64,000 nt of DNA, from assembly GCF_963676685.1 (NCBI RefSeq), contig NC_092354.1, positions 21,298,193-21,362,192 on the forward strand. The letters are read 5' to 3'. The position numbers and the translations under genes were made by a program. The notes beneath the pieces were generated by a model. That model ran no database searches and had not been told where the DNA came from. It saw only the letters and a list, made by a program, of their open reading frames with translations. Numbering within the stretch: position 1 is the stretch's first letter; every line of letters begins with the position of its first letter. This document shows positions 1 to 10,429 of the stretch, piece after piece. Source of the DNA: Mytilus edulis. Taxonomy: Eukaryota; Mollusca; Bivalvia; Mytilida; Mytilidae.

Positions 1-120
1 ATTTCACATTTGTAATTTCCCGCGGGGCCTTTTATAGCTGACTATGCGGTACAGGCTTTGTTACTGTGTCATTATGGCTCTTGTGGAGAGTTATCTAATT
101 GGCATTATACCACATCTTCT
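1..120 (-). repeat. Dispersed 'agatgtggtat' mussel repeat, 3' fragment
   Basis: On the minus strand this reads as the family that begins 'agaagatgtggtat' and runs through a stretch like 'gagacaactctcca' to 'ccgcatagtcagctataaaa'. The same family recurs at 19400, 21195, 31865, 42405 and 58489. I recognise it as an abundant bivalve repeat; its class (SINE-like or MITE-like) is not settled from this sequence. The left edge is cut by the window. Confidence 0.7.
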
Positions 121-242
121 TTTTTATAACTTAAATTTAAAAATCCGTACAAAATATATCAATCATTAAACACTATTTTAAATGGAACCACACACCCTAC
201 ATATTACATTTTACACGTTATTGGGAAATTAACACCATGCAA

Positions 243-610
243 AATAAAGGCAACATTGGTTTACCGGTGTTCAAAAGTCATAACGATGGAGAAAAAAAAA
301 TCCGGGTTGCAAACCAAAATCAAGTGAAGCACATCAACTATAAGAGGAAAACAGCGAAACAATAGAAACACTAAAGTGCAACAAAACAAGCTCCTACACA
401 CGTAGAAACGAATATTTGATAACAACTGTCATATTTCTGACTTGGTACAGGACATTTCAAGAAAAATGGTGAGTTGAACCTGGTTTTAATGGCTAGCCAA
501 ACCTCCTGCTTTCTATGTTAAAATATATCGCTAAAATGACAACAATACGTGACAACATTTCCGCACAAACACACCCAAAAATATTCATCATACAGAAACG
601 CACAAACAAA
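243..610 (+). repeat. Dispersed 'aaggcaacagtagt' mussel repeat
   Basis: Recognisable order of blocks: 'aaggcaac...ccggtgttcaaaa', 'caaatccgggt', 'caacacacacagaaacg', 'gacttggtacaggacatt', 'atggtgagttgaacctggtttt' and 'gctagccaaacctc'. The same order recurs at 3925, 49130, 52535, 59110 and 61083, with pieces at 2160, 25190, 53650 and 55640. Short ORFs inside it are not conserved between copies, so it is treated as non-coding. Confidence 0.75.
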
Positions 611-905
611 TAAATGTACTGTTACACCACTGACGGGATTGTAGTAACGACATTAGGAACATATCCGCTTTCATCGGTACGTGTGACACAGATATTTCAC
701 AGCGGTCAACCAACTCGTGGTGGCGTCCGTAAGATTATGAAGGGATGATTGCAACGTCAACACTTGAAACTCGTGGTTGATATCAACCTTCTTCCAAAGA
801 AATCTTGACAGGTAATATAGCCATGGAAATACAAGACCTTTTTTCTGTTAAAAATACCTTGGGGTAGAAGATTAATTTAAATAAGTTATAATAAGTATAA
901 CTAGT
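611..905. other. Unannotated stretch
   Basis: AT-rich sequence downstream (on the minus strand) of the cysteine-rich peptide exon. I see no gene, tandem repeat or inverted repeat. Confidence 0.4.
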
Positions 906-913
906 AATAAGCT

Positions 914-919
914 TTTATT
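914..919 (-). terminator. Polyadenylation signal AATAAA
   Basis: AATAAA on the minus strand (plus-strand 'tttatt'), about 70 nt past the stop codon of the cysteine-rich peptide exon. Distance and orientation suit that transcript. Confidence 0.5.
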
Positions 920-989
920 CAAAGTATGAAACAAATATATTGAGAACACGTATTTGAATAATTTTACGTTTTGTTTCCCAATTATTTAT

Positions 990-1241
990 TTACATGTCGT
1001 AAGTAAAATCATCGGTCGGGTCGTCGTTGCGGCAGAACTTTTTACATTGTCTATCAGATTTTCTACAGACATCCTTGCACTTCTTCCTTTTGTTTTTGTT
1101 CTTGTGGTCCTGGTTACAATTTGATTTACATCTGTCTATTCTTCGGCGACAGATGTCGAGACAGTCTCGTGTCAGTTGTCTACCTTTGACCTCTACCATC
1201 ATCACCATGGCAACCATCAACATAACAACGAGGACTTTGGT
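990..1241 (-). CDS. Secreted cysteine-rich peptide, last exon
   Basis: A minus-strand exon of 83 codons plus stop, opened by a clear 3' splice site (tttctattttacag) just before position 1241, in phase 0. It begins inside a hydrophobic stretch (TKVLVVMLMVAMVMMVEVKG) that looks like a signal peptide whose first residue or two come from an unseen upstream exon. The mature part is about 63 residues, strongly basic, with eight cysteines in two identical 16-residue blocks, CLDIC..IDRCKSNC and CKDVC..DRQCKKFC, each C-x3-C-x6-C-x3-C. A Lys/Asn-rich 12-residue linker joins them, and a short acidic tail follows. This spacing suits two antiparallel helices linked by disulfides, as in alpha-hairpinin-like peptides. 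It does not match the mussel defensin, mytilin, myticin or CRP-I patterns as I remember them. A host-defence or toxin-like role is only a guess. Sequence upstream of 1241 in the same frame is probably intron. Confidence 0.7.
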   Translation of the reverse strand, partial: TKVLVVMLMVAMVMMVEVKGRQLTRDCLDICRRRIDRCKSNCNQDHKNKNKRKKCKDVCRKSDRQCKKFCRNDDPTDDFTYDM

Positions 1242-1748
1242 CTGTAAAATAGAAATAAATGTCAATACATGAAGTACTTTCGGTGTGGAATTACGATTTT
1301 TCTCTTTAAACGGACTTTTAAGAAAGAAAGAATAATAATGACCTGAAACCTTTGTAGCTTGCTGTTCGATGTGAGCCAAGACTCCGTGTAGAAGACCGTA
1401 CTTTGACGTATAATGGTTTTCTTTTAAAAAGTGTGACTTGTATGGAGATTTGTCTAGTTTAAACATATTTTATTTGCTGAATTAAAGCAAAACGGATTAG
1501 ACACAAGTAAATCATACTTATGAAGTCTTCTCCATAATACAATATAAAGTTACAACAATAGTATGATATAATGGACATGCATATAAAACAAACAGTTTAT
1601 ACAATGTAATACTAGCTTTCATAGGTGAACAAAGAGTACAGAAAGTAAAAAGAGAAAAAGAAAGTTTGAAAAGTCGTATAATTCTGTGACGATGACTTGT
1701 GAATTGATGACAACGATGACGTTCCGTGTCAGTAATAATAACGCTCTA
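1242..1748. other. Intron and flanking sequence of the peptide gene
   Basis: Upstream of the exon on the minus strand. The open frame continues to 1466, but the acceptor at 1243-1242 makes this intron more likely than coding. No first exon with an ATG and a good donor stood out. Confidence 0.35.
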
Positions 1749-1997
1749 TCAAGGCATAAGAAATCTGTTTGACCTTTTTATGAAATTTTGAACATGTTTG
1801 AAAATTTGAATATTTTGTTCGTTCGAAAGTTTCAAGTGTCCGCAAATTAATAGTTTTGTATCTAAAAGAAAGTTTTCAGATAGCCAGTTAAGGTTATGGA
1901 ATAAGGTTTTTCTACATAATGTGTATTTTGGGCAAACGAAAAAGTAATGGTAGACATCCTCAACATCGGACCCACAATGGCAAGAATTTGCAATCAT
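1749..1997 (-). pseudogene. Non-LTR retrotransposon ORF2, C-terminal fragment
   Basis: The minus-strand translation starts with a cysteine/histidine cluster (SCHCGSDVEDVYHYFFVCP), followed by about 50 residues rich in Asn, Lys and Leu, then a stop. The C-x-C-G...ED..H.F..C-P pattern is the zinc-ribbon-like tail found after reverse transcriptase in many LINE ORF2 proteins. The catalytic part is missing, so this is a 5'-truncated copy, and the upstream side ends in a short TA repeat. The LINE clade cannot be named from so short a piece. Confidence 0.65.
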
Positions 1998-2159
1998 ACC
2001 ACATCTTTATATATATATATATAATATGGCGTCTTTTAATTTTTGAGATTCACTGCGTGTTTTAAAGCACAGTTGTTATAAAGACACTGATTGGATGATT
2101 ATAGGAATGTTTGTGGTGACAACTTTAGTCTGTCTCACCTTAAAAAAATCAATTTCATA

Positions 2160-2375
2160 GAGATCTTAACACCACAACACATGAACTAAACACATAAAAT
2201 CAGGTTTAATCCACCATTTTCTACATTTGAAAATGCCTGTACCAAGTCAGGAATGTTACAGTTCTTGTCCGTTCGTTTTTTATGTGTTTTGTCATTTGAT
2301 TTTGCCATGTGATTATGGACTTTCCGATTAGATTTTCCTCTATGTTCAGAATTTTTGTGATTTTACTTTATACAT
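2160..2375 (-). repeat. Fragment of the 'aaggcaacagtagt' family
   Basis: Reads as the reverse complement of the 'gtacaggcattttcaaatgtagaaaatggtgg' block, followed by 'gatttttgccatgtgatta..ggactttccg' and 'tttttgtgattttactt'. A matching second half lies at 55640-55775. No coding content. Confidence 0.55.
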
Positions 2376-2694
2376 ATACTTATAGACGTTCTGAGTATTA
2401 AAACATGGTTACGTATATCTAACGACTGCATACTTCTACATTCAAATGTACTAAGTCATATACCTACATATGCTACATATATACGTATATACTAGTATAA
2501 TCAATGTCCATGCTTGAACATCACAGCTACCAAGAACAGGAGTTTTGGACGGTCACAGACGTTTATTTAAGGTGGTATCTAACACTACAGGGAGATAACT
2601 CTGTAAAATCGGCTTAACGTTTTAATTACGTTGTGTTGTTAAGGTAATATTCAGCTTCTCCATGATCAAAATCAGTGTTTGTCAAACTGCTATA

Positions 2695-2696
<2 letters not shown>

Positions 2697-2727
<31 letters not shown>
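2697..2727 (+). repeat. Poly(A) tract
   Basis: About 29 consecutive A bases at the left (5') boundary of the inserted LINE fragment. A LINE poly(A) tail would normally lie at the other end; see findings. Confidence 0.8.
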
Positions 2728-2730
<3 letters not shown>

Positions 2731-3316
2731 ATATCAACTATTATCAAACTGTTATTGATGATAAAATAAATAACTTAAATGAAAATAATAAAATATATCT
2801 ATATAAATTTCTTAAATCTAATATAAATAACCAAATGCAATACTACCTATCACACCCAAGTAAAGAGACAAGAAAAATGTTAACCAAATTTAGAATAAGC
2901 GAACATTGTCTCTTCATAGAAACTGGACGATATACCAAAATACCACGAAATGAAAGAAAATGTAAAATATGTAATATCTTAGACGATGAATTTCATTTTT
3001 TCTTCAACTGTAAAATAAATAAAAATATAAGAGAAATCTTTCTAAAATATTATATACAAAAATATGTAAATTTTAATACACTTAATTTTACTGATAAACT
3101 CGTAATAATACTTAATCCATCAACACCAAATGATGTAAAAGCAGTTGTTTCTTTTATTAAAGAGTCATTAGAACTGAGGAAAGGAGAACAGTAACTGTTT
3201 TTATAATATTTCTTATAATATTGTCGAGTTTTCATTATGTTTCATTATGTTTGTTTGTCAATGTATTTGCCACAACCAAAATTGGTTTTTGTATGTTTTG
3301 CAAATAAAGATATATA
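2728..3316 (+). pseudogene. Non-LTR retrotransposon ORF2 C-terminus and 3' end
   Basis: An open frame runs without a plausible start from about 2751 to 3194. It contains 'LTKFRISEHCLFIETGRY' and then the C-x2-C...DDEFHFFFNC cluster typical of the tail of LINE ORF2 proteins. A short 3' UTR ends in 'gcaaataaag'. The fragment sits inside the MITE at 2567-3475, flanked by 'tatataa' on both sides, as expected for target-primed insertion of a 5'-truncated copy. A related but more damaged tail is at 28474-29032, where the C-terminal 'PSTSKEV..ALELR' resembles 'PSTPNDV..SLELRKG' here. No RT motifs are present. Confidence 0.7.
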
Positions 3317-3475
3317 ACCAGTGTAATTTTTCTGATAAAACGGTTGGTTCACATTTTTTGAAATTTTTTGATATTTTTGTCAAAGGGTCAAAGTAAATAC
3401 TTTGTCAAAATTTTATGAAAATTAAACGAGCCAAATTAATTTTAGTGAAGGTGTTGGGTACCACCTTTACCCGAA

Positions 3476-3924
3476 ACATGATTACTGAACATAAAACAGT
3501 AAAAATTGTTACATTCCTTTGAAGATTACTACTTTTTAGTCATGCTTTTTGATAAAACGTTAAAAGATATCATTTTAAATACGTGGTCAAGCAAATGATA
3601 AAAAAATTATAGATCCAGATTTTCTCCATACCTTAATATAGTGTAAGGTTTTGAAAAACAAAAATTGATTGTTAGCATCGAAAAACAAAAATGTCCCGAG
3701 AAAATGTTTTACAAACTAGAAACATAACATCTCTTACCTGCATTTTCGAAATTTGCTCTGTTGAAATCTGTGATGTTTCAGATACTAATAACTACAGCCA
3801 TATTCCTTTTATACATCATGTACAACCCTGAAACTGCTCCGAGCATAATCAGATAAATAACATTTAATCAATTTTACCGAAAAATCATACACAAAATTAA
3901 ATGATAAACCGATTAGCTATATTT
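3476..3924. other. Unannotated stretch
   Basis: AT-rich; no gene or repeat recognised. Confidence 0.4.
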
Positions 3925-4225
3925 CGTGGCAACAGTAGTATATCGCTGCTCAAAATTCATAAATCGATAGAGAAAAAACAAATCCGGGTTACAAACTAAA
4001 ACTGAGGGAAACGTATCAAATATAAGAGAACTACAATGTACGACACAACAGAGACACAACACCGAAATGTAACACCCACAGAAACGAACTATAATGTAAC
4101 AATGGCCATTTTCCTGACTTGGTACAGGGCATTTTATGAAAAAAATGGTGGGTTGAACTTGGTTTTTGTGGCATGCCAAACATCCCGCTTTAATGGCAAT
4201 GTTAGTTATATATCGTGGTATGTGT
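3925..4225 (+). repeat. Dispersed 'aaggcaacagtagt' mussel repeat
   Basis: Near-complete copy: 'ggcaacagtagtatatcgctgctc', 'caaatccgggttacaaac', 'acacccacagaaacgaac', 'gacttggtacagggcatt', 'ggtgggttgaacttgg' and 'catgccaaacatcc' in order. ORFs on both strands here are by-products of the repeat. Confidence 0.75.
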
Positions 4226-4685
4226 TGTCATTACGGAAAACAACCATTTAACTTCAATGAGTATTTGTTTTCTAAAACGTATTCTGATCCCCAATTTGAT
4301 GGGGGAAAACATTGTGGTCATGCTGATGTAAAAACACAATTTCATATTCTGAATCAAGATTTTCACAGTCACCGTACCTTATAGAGTAAAATTTTGAAGA
4401 AGACCAAAAAATTGATTATAAGCGTCCGAAAACTAAAAAAAATGTTATTTCTTTGCACGAACAAATATTCTGACTCAGACAAAAAACCTTCAGAACGAGA
4501 TTTTTATCAGCTTTGGTATTTATTTACTTTACTGATTAATTAAGAATACACATGTAGTTTTTCCAACAGGATGTTTAGAATATCCTAATTACATTTACCA
4601 TTGTATGTACAGTGTAAGAAAATATCAACTTCTTGTTTAGTTTAACAAGTATAAACATATTTATTATAGTGGATTGGGAAACATG
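4226..4685. other. Unannotated stretch
   Basis: No gene or named repeat recognised; AT-rich with several homopolymer runs. Confidence 0.4.
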
Positions 4686-4689
4686 TTTT

Positions 4690-4900
4690 ACAACTTATAT
4701 TAATCCCTTTCCACTTTGCGAGCGCTGCCTTGTAGCGGCATTGGCCTGCTCTTTCTTCGAAATCGACAATGGTGTCTTTAACGTGCAAGAGATATATATG
4801 GCCCTCTCTTAACACGGATCAGCCATTTATCGTCCCCCTCCGACGGACTATCATTGTTTCCCCTAGACCATAGTCGCAAATGGTGGCAAGGAAGAGCCGA
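4690..4900. repeat. GC-richer block, probable dispersed repeat
   Basis: A block clearly richer in G and C than its surroundings, with 'gagcgctgccttgtagcggcat', 'aacacggatcagccatttatcg' and 'cctccgacggac'. The wording resembles a repeat I associate with molluscan intergenic DNA. There is no open frame and no tRNA-like fold, so its class is unknown. Confidence 0.35.
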
Positions 4901-5950
4901 AAATTCTTGTGTACAAGCTTTAGAAGTAAGAAGAAAAGCATGACATTATTCACAACCGAAGGTTAAAAATCAAATTCTGGTTTTTAAACTTACTATAAGA
5001 GGTAGAGATAAACAATGAGCGGGCTTTCAAGACCAAAGAATAAAGAAAGAGGGCCATTACATTCCATGTTTATTTCAATTTTGCAAGAGTTGCAATATTT
5101 GAATGGTTCCAATGATAAAATTCTAAAACATATACCACTAACATTGCCGTATATCTTTAAAACAAATTTCGTTTAAGATCTAAAAATAATTAGGGAGCAA
5201 CCATTAAACTTCAATGGTGTTATAGTTGGGGTTTTTTCTAGGTCAGAAAATTGTAAAAAAAAAATAATTTCATAAATGCTTGAATATTTAGTAGAAAACA
5301 AGAGCACAGAGGAGGGGAGGCTATTCAGGCAAATAACCATTTTGCATTACTGGTATTTGCCATACGTTTTGGATGATTTACACTACATGAAACACCATTG
5401 CCGAAGGAAATAAACATTAAAAGATTTAATTTGATTATCAGATCATACAACCATGCTTTAATTTCTTATCTATAATTAAACTATAACACGTTTTATCTAC
5501 AAATAATTCATTTACGGGTACCATCTGTAGAGAATATTGTCATAGATAAAGGGACGAGCAAACATTTTTTCATCTATGAAAGGGAACAGAATGATTTTTA
5601 CTAATTTAATATAAATTGTCACCTGTTGCTTCGCGGGGTATTTTTTCTGCCGCTTTTCAACGCGAAAATTTATGTTTAATTTTATATACAATTGCTTCCT
5701 GAATTGTGTTGCATAATTTTTATTTTAGTCGTTTCTAGCAAAATTTAATTTATTAGAATTGAAGTTATTACCAGGCTGAGTTACGTATTTTCAAAAACAC
5801 CTGCACCCTCGAAAATTAATAATCAACCTGCCCTAAACAAGACGAATACATGTAAAAATGTATGAAAGTGGTATATAGGCATGAAATAAATGGGATATAG
5901 AAAAACTATTGGGGTTAAAAAAGTAGGATATAGAATAAGAAGGGGGAAAA
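4901..5950. other. Unannotated stretch
   Basis: No gene or repeat family recognised. The minus-strand ORF near 5833-6090 comes from the tandem repeat that follows. Confidence 0.4.
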
Positions 5951-5969
5951 TGTGTGTGTATGTGTGTAA

Positions 5970-6172
5970 AAAGGGGGATATTTAAAAAAAAATGGTATTT
6001 GGAAAATAAACACCCCTGTATCAAACCCTCACTAAAAAGGGGGATATTTAAAAAAAATGGTATTTGGAAAAAGAAACATCCCCGTGTCAAACCCTAACTA
6101 AAAAAGGGAGGATATTAATAAAAAGGTATTTGGAAAATAAACACCCCCCGTGTCAAACCCTCACTAAAAGCC
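5970..6172 (+). repeat. Tandem repeat, ~65-bp unit, three copies
   Basis: Three consecutive units, each reading 'ggggatatttaaaaaaaatgg', 'tatttggaaaataaacacccc', 'gtgtcaaaccctcactaaaa', starting near 5973, 6038 and 6104. Units differ by a few substitutions and by A-run length. A degenerate half unit with 'gtgtgtatgtgtgt' lies just upstream. Ordinary minisatellite; no coding role. Confidence 0.8.
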
Positions 6173-6179
6173 ATGTAAC

Positions 6180-6890
6180 ACAATTTAGACTAGAGTAGCA
6201 GATTCTACCGAGGGTTGTCGGATGCCTGTATGATATCAATTGTTATTCTTTATAGTCCGAAAAATGCACGAAATATTTACAACTGAACGTCTTCAATTGC
6301 AATGTATACATTGTATACCGTATGTAATCCAAAACATTACTAATTGACAGAAGAAAAAAATATAAACTTTCCAAACCTTTTTAAAATAAATTGATGGTTA
6401 CAAAAGGTATATTTGTAAGTGATAATTAATCAGTGTAGGTAAATTTTTATTGGACAATGGAAAAGTAATGAACATAGATAAAGTTTATAAATGATAATCG
6501 CCCTTCCGCATGTTTCGTTAAACTCATAATTAGCTTAAAATATCCTCAAATTAGCTATCAAATTGGAACTGATATCAATCTAAAAAGTATAAAACCCGTA
6601 TAGGTATAGATTAAAGGTATATCGTATCATAGTCTGCCAGCGTCTTCTCGTCTGCCAGCGTCACAGAAACAGAATTGATATTAATAATTTTCATAACTCA
6701 GAATTTACTGCACGTATGTTTTATTATTCTTGTAGTTTCCGTGAAAAAATATTAGATATTTTAAATTGTGTAAAATTATATATATTATTCGAATTATTTA
6801 AGTATTTTTGTTTGTTTCTTTTCTTAACAATATTTATTTTATATTAAAAAAATATTTGAAGCCATTTGTGGTTAAATTCTAACAAGTCAT
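6180..6890. other. Unannotated stretch
   Basis: AT-rich. 'gtctgccagcgtc' occurs twice within 20 bp near 6633-6660; otherwise nothing recognised. Confidence 0.35.
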
Positions 6891-6896
6891 ATTTTG

Positions 6897-7000
6897 AAAC
6901 AACTTCCAAGCAAGGACCGAAGCTCATAAACTTGGCAATAAACGCAGGACTTCGGGAATGTCCGGAGAGCCGACAACCTTGCTTCGGAAGTTGATTTTGA
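6897..7000. repeat. Short inverted-repeat element
   Basis: The left arm 'caacttccaagcaaggaccg' (about 6899) and the right arm 'ccttgcttcggaagttga' (about 6977) are near-complementary across about 60 bp. It could fold as a hairpin or be a small MITE. No target duplication is evident. Confidence 0.45.
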
Positions 7001-7146
7001 AAGACACAGAATAGAAAGAAAAAAATGTTTTGGCTGTTATAAACTTGTCTTCTATTAATTTTCTTTATTTTCTCCTGATGTGAATATGTTTTTAATATCT
7101 ATCTTTACAATTTGATTCGGTTGAAATATTTATTAAATTTTCGGAC

Positions 7147-7637
7147 TATAAACACTGGACACTTTAAATTTGCAAAACACTCATTTGCAAATCCGCCGCC
7201 GCCTCAAATAAGAGCTACAGTGTCATGTATATAAACAAAATGTGCGGAATTACATGGGATTCAATAATTTCATTGGTTTTCTACTGTTACTATTATATTT
7301 ATTTTTCTATTTGATTTATAAAAACATGGGATTTTCAATATCCCATGGGACAGGGCAAAATCCCATGGGATTTACCATTATCCCATGGGATTTTGGTTAA
7401 ATCCCATGGGATTTTTTTTGGTCCCATGGGATAATTGTAGTCCCATGGGATATTTGTTGTCCCATGGGACAAAAAAAATCCCATGGGATTATTATTATCC
7501 CATGGGATTTTTAATATCCCATGGGATTTTTAATATCCCATGGGACAAAATAAAATCCTATGGGATTCAAATTATAAATTTATAGATATAAATATACAGT
7601 ATGTGTATGTTGCAATGAATGCTGTTTGGTAGTAAAA
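7147..7637 (+). repeat. Left inverted arm with palindrome array
   Basis: About 490 bp that recur in reverse orientation at 22098-22555. The outer end starts 'tataaacactggacac', then 'tccgccgccgcctcaaat', 'tgcggaattacatgg' and a T-rich stretch. Next comes the palindrome array, and the inner end finishes around 'ttggtagtaaa'. Outside these limits the arms diverge. The pair could be terminal repeats of one large element or two inverted copies of a MITE. Confidence 0.8.
7325..7566. repeat. Array of a 12-bp palindrome
   Basis: Eleven perfect copies of TCCCATGGGA, mostly extended to ATCCCATGGGAT. They are separated by 8-15 bp AT-rich spacers of variable length, with a degenerate copy at each end. 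Every unit is self-complementary, so the array reads the same on both strands. The translated ORF here, full of 'PMGF' and 'PWD', is a by-product. Confidence 0.9.
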
Positions 7638-7639
7638 AG

Positions 7640-8690
7640 TTTTAAATGTATACAAGTTTTTTTATATTTTATTAAATTTTTTTTATTTTGTCACAAACAT
7701 GTTTTTTATTTGTTAATATGACAATAAAGATTATAATTCTGATTTTGGAATGTATAATAAAATTTAAGGTCAAAGAGTAAAGTTCTTTCACTGAAACAAA
7801 ATGATGACATGTTTAAATAAATGAAAAAAATATTGTTTTGAAATCTTTGTCTTGTTTATTTTATAATGAAAAATAGAACTGAAAAAAATATTTCATATTC
7901 TGACTGAATAGTTTACTCTTTTCATGAAGTAAGGTTTTCTTTGTTATAGTTTCATTGCAATACATGATTGAATATGCAAACAATTTGAATTATATACCTT
8001 TGTGGTGTATATAATATTATGCTTATATTTGCAAATTTATAATTTAAACACTTTTTGTGTTAAAGTTTTAGTTTTCTTTTTCGCTGCTTGCTATGTACAA
8101 TTATTCAGTCCACTATATAAGAGTCAAGTCAATAAATTATTTCATCCACTAGAATATTCCTGCAATTCTTAGACAAAACATTTTTCAATCTGTTCTTCAA
8201 AGATCCTCCTCGGTACATCTTTATTGGATGGAGCGATTCAAATGAGAAGACAAAGCAGGTTTATTTGGACAACAACATGCTAATATTTTTTTCATTCGTT
8301 CCTTCTTTCAATTGATAATTACATTTTTGCATTTACATGATCAAGTTCTTGAGCATCTATGATCGTGATGATATGACTCCTTTTTGTTTATAGTCATTAT
8401 GTTGAAATTTCCTTTTTCTATTTAATGTAGAAAAAAACATTCCATTTCAAATTAATAAAATAAGTCGCACTGTTGAGAAAAATATCATCTTCCAAGTTTT
8501 CTGTTCAGTATTGATCTGTTGAATGATGACCATGAAAACCGAGATGTCTGACCTACAAATACACAAAACTCAAAAATTATCAGTGAAGAGAAATACAGCA
8601 ATAAAATGACTATTTTATCATGTTTATGAACATTTTAATAAACTTTCATTTAAATATCTATTGTTAGTACTCTTATTTCAGTGCTTTGTG
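7640..8690. other. Unannotated stretch with a LINE-like 3' end
   Basis: No gene. 'tatgacaataaagattata' at about 7719-7737 resembles the LINE 3' end at 29013-29032 ('tatgacaataaatatttga'), so a short LINE tail may end here. The rest is AT-rich and unrecognised. Confidence 0.35.
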
Positions 8691-8700
8691 TCTATGATTT

Positions 8701-8850
8701 CAGGGGCGGATCCAGACATTTTAAAAAGGGGGGGTTCCTAACCCAGGACAAAGGGGGGGTTCCAATTATATGTCCCCATTCAAATGCATTGATCGTTTAA
8801 AAAAAAGGGGAGTTCCAACCCCCGGAACCCCCCCTCTGGATCCGCGCCTG
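8701..8850. mobile_element. 150-bp MITE with CAGG..GGATCC ends
   Basis: Begins CAGGGGCGGATCCAGA and ends TCTGGATCCGCGCCTG, near-perfect inverted repeats around a G/C-run-rich core ('ttcctaacccagg', 'ccaacccccggaacc'). No open frame. The CAGGG start suggests hAT, but the 8-bp flanks do not match. Similar cores occur at 14187-14346 and 19012-19185. Confidence 0.6.
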
Positions 8851-8854
8851 AATT

Positions 8855-9145
8855 TACATATTACTGGTTATTGTTTGGTTCCTTGTTGCAGTCTTTTGAG
8901 TTAAGCCCATTGCAACAAATTTTTACAATTTGTTCAAATGTTGTGCTGTTATTAAAACCACTGTCCGGTATAGCGTTTGCTCATTGTCAAAGGCTGTACA
9001 GTGAACTATTTTTGTTAAATTAAGGGGGCTCACAGGTTTCAATCAATTTTTTTTCTTAATACATGTAATATAGGGTTACGCTATATTTTTCTATAAATGA
9101 ACTTTATCTTACACTTTATAGAAAAATAGAAAAATTAAATTAAAA
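8855..9145. other. Unannotated stretch
   Basis: No gene or repeat recognised. Confidence 0.35.
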
Positions 9146-9150
9146 CAAAA

Positions 9151-10425
9151 GGCTCTAAAGAGCCTGTGTCGCTCACCTTGGTCTATGTGCATATTAAACA
9201 AAGGACACAAATGGATTCATGACAAAATTGTATTTTGGTGATGGTGATGTGTTTGAAGTTCTTACTTTACTGAACAATTTTGCTTCTTACAATTATATCT
9301 ATAATGAACTTGCCCATTAGTAACAGAGAACTATATTTGGTAAAAATTTACATAAATTTACCAAATTAATGAAAATTGTTAAAAATTGACTATAAAGGGC
9401 AATAACTCCTTAAAGGGTCAATTGACCATTTAGGTCATGTTGACTCATTTGTAGATCTGATTTTGCTGAACATTATTGCTGTTTACAGTTTATCGCTATC
9501 TATAATAGTATTCAAGATAACCAAAAACGGCAAAATTTCTTTAAAAATTACCAATTGGAGGGCAGCAACCCAACAACCAGTTGTCCAATTCATCTGAAAA
9601 ATTCAGGGCAGATAGATATTGACTTGATTAACAATTTTACTTCTTGTCAGATTTGCTCTAAATGCTTTGGTTTCATAGTTATAAGCCAAAAACTGCATTT
9701 TACCCCTATGTTCTATTTTTAGCCGTGGCGGCCATCTTGGTTGGTTAACCAGGTCACGCCACACATTTTTTAAACAAGATACCCCAAAGATGATTGTGGC
9801 CAAGTTTGGATTAATTTGGCCAAGTAGTTTCAGAGGAGAAGATTTTTGTAAAAGATTACTTTAATTTACGAAAAATGGTTAAAAATTGAGTATAAAGGGC
9901 AATAACTCCTAAACAGGTCAACTGACCATTTTTGTCATGTTGACTTATTTATAGATCTTACTTTGCTGAACATTATTGCTGTTTACAGTTTATCTATAAT
10001 AATATTCAAGATAATAACCAAAAACAGCAAAATTTTCTCAAAATTTCCAATTCAGGGGCAGCAACCCAACAACCGATTGACCGATTCATCTGAAAATTTC
10101 AGGGCAGATAGATCTTGACCTGATAAACATTTTTACCCCCATGTCAGATTTGCTCTAAATGCTTTGGTTTTTGAGTTATAAGCCAAAAACTGCATTTTAC
10201 CCCTATGTTCTATTTTTAGCCGAGGCGGCCATCTTGGTTGGTTGACCGGGTCACGCCACACATTTTTTAAACAAGATACCCCAATGATGATTGTGGTCAA
10301 GTTTGGTTCAATTTGGCCCAGTAGTTTCAGAGGAGAAGATTTTTGTAAAAGTTAACGACGACGGACGACAACGACGGACGCCAAGTGATGAGAAAAGCTC
10401 ACTTGGCCCTTTGGGCCAGGTGAGC
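9151..10425 (+). mobile_element. Non-autonomous element with internal 500-bp dimer
   Basis: The left end reads 'gagcctgtgtcgctcacctt' and the right end 'cttggccctttgggccaggtgagc', so 'gctcacct' closes both sides in inverted orientation. Between them are two tandem copies of a ~500-bp unit: 'tataaagggcaataactcct' at 9391 and 9891, then 'attgaccatt..gtcatgttgac', 'gctgaacattattgctgttt', 'gcagcaacccaacaac' and 'cagaggagaagatttttgta'. A 'gacgacggacgacaacgacggacg' stretch precedes the right end. I recognise the family as common in bivalves. ORFs across it are not conserved. Confidence 0.75.
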
Positions 10426-10429
10426 TAAA

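Larger units (their letters stand above)
2567..3475 (+). mobile_element. MITE-like element split by a LINE
   Basis: The left part starts 'aaggtggtatctaacac' (2570) and the right part ends 'gtgttgggtaccaccttta' (about 3450-3473), so the ends are inverted copies (GGTGGTA...TACCACC). The body includes 'gagataactctgtaaaatcggcttaacg' on the left and 'cagtgtaatttttctgataaaacgg' on the right, which I recognise as one common bivalve element. The 2697-3316 insert interrupts it, leaving 'tatataa' at both junctions. Confidence 0.6.

Noticed and set aside
7325..7566. CRISPR-like array
   Set aside because: The repeats are short perfect palindromes with AT-rich spacers of 8-15 bp, in a eukaryotic context, with no cas genes. 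It fits a minisatellite inside a repeat arm.
7385..7585. ORF translating to repeated 'PMGF/PWD' motifs
   Set aside because: It is a by-product of the ATCCCATGGGAT array; the same happens on the minus strand at 22206-22460.
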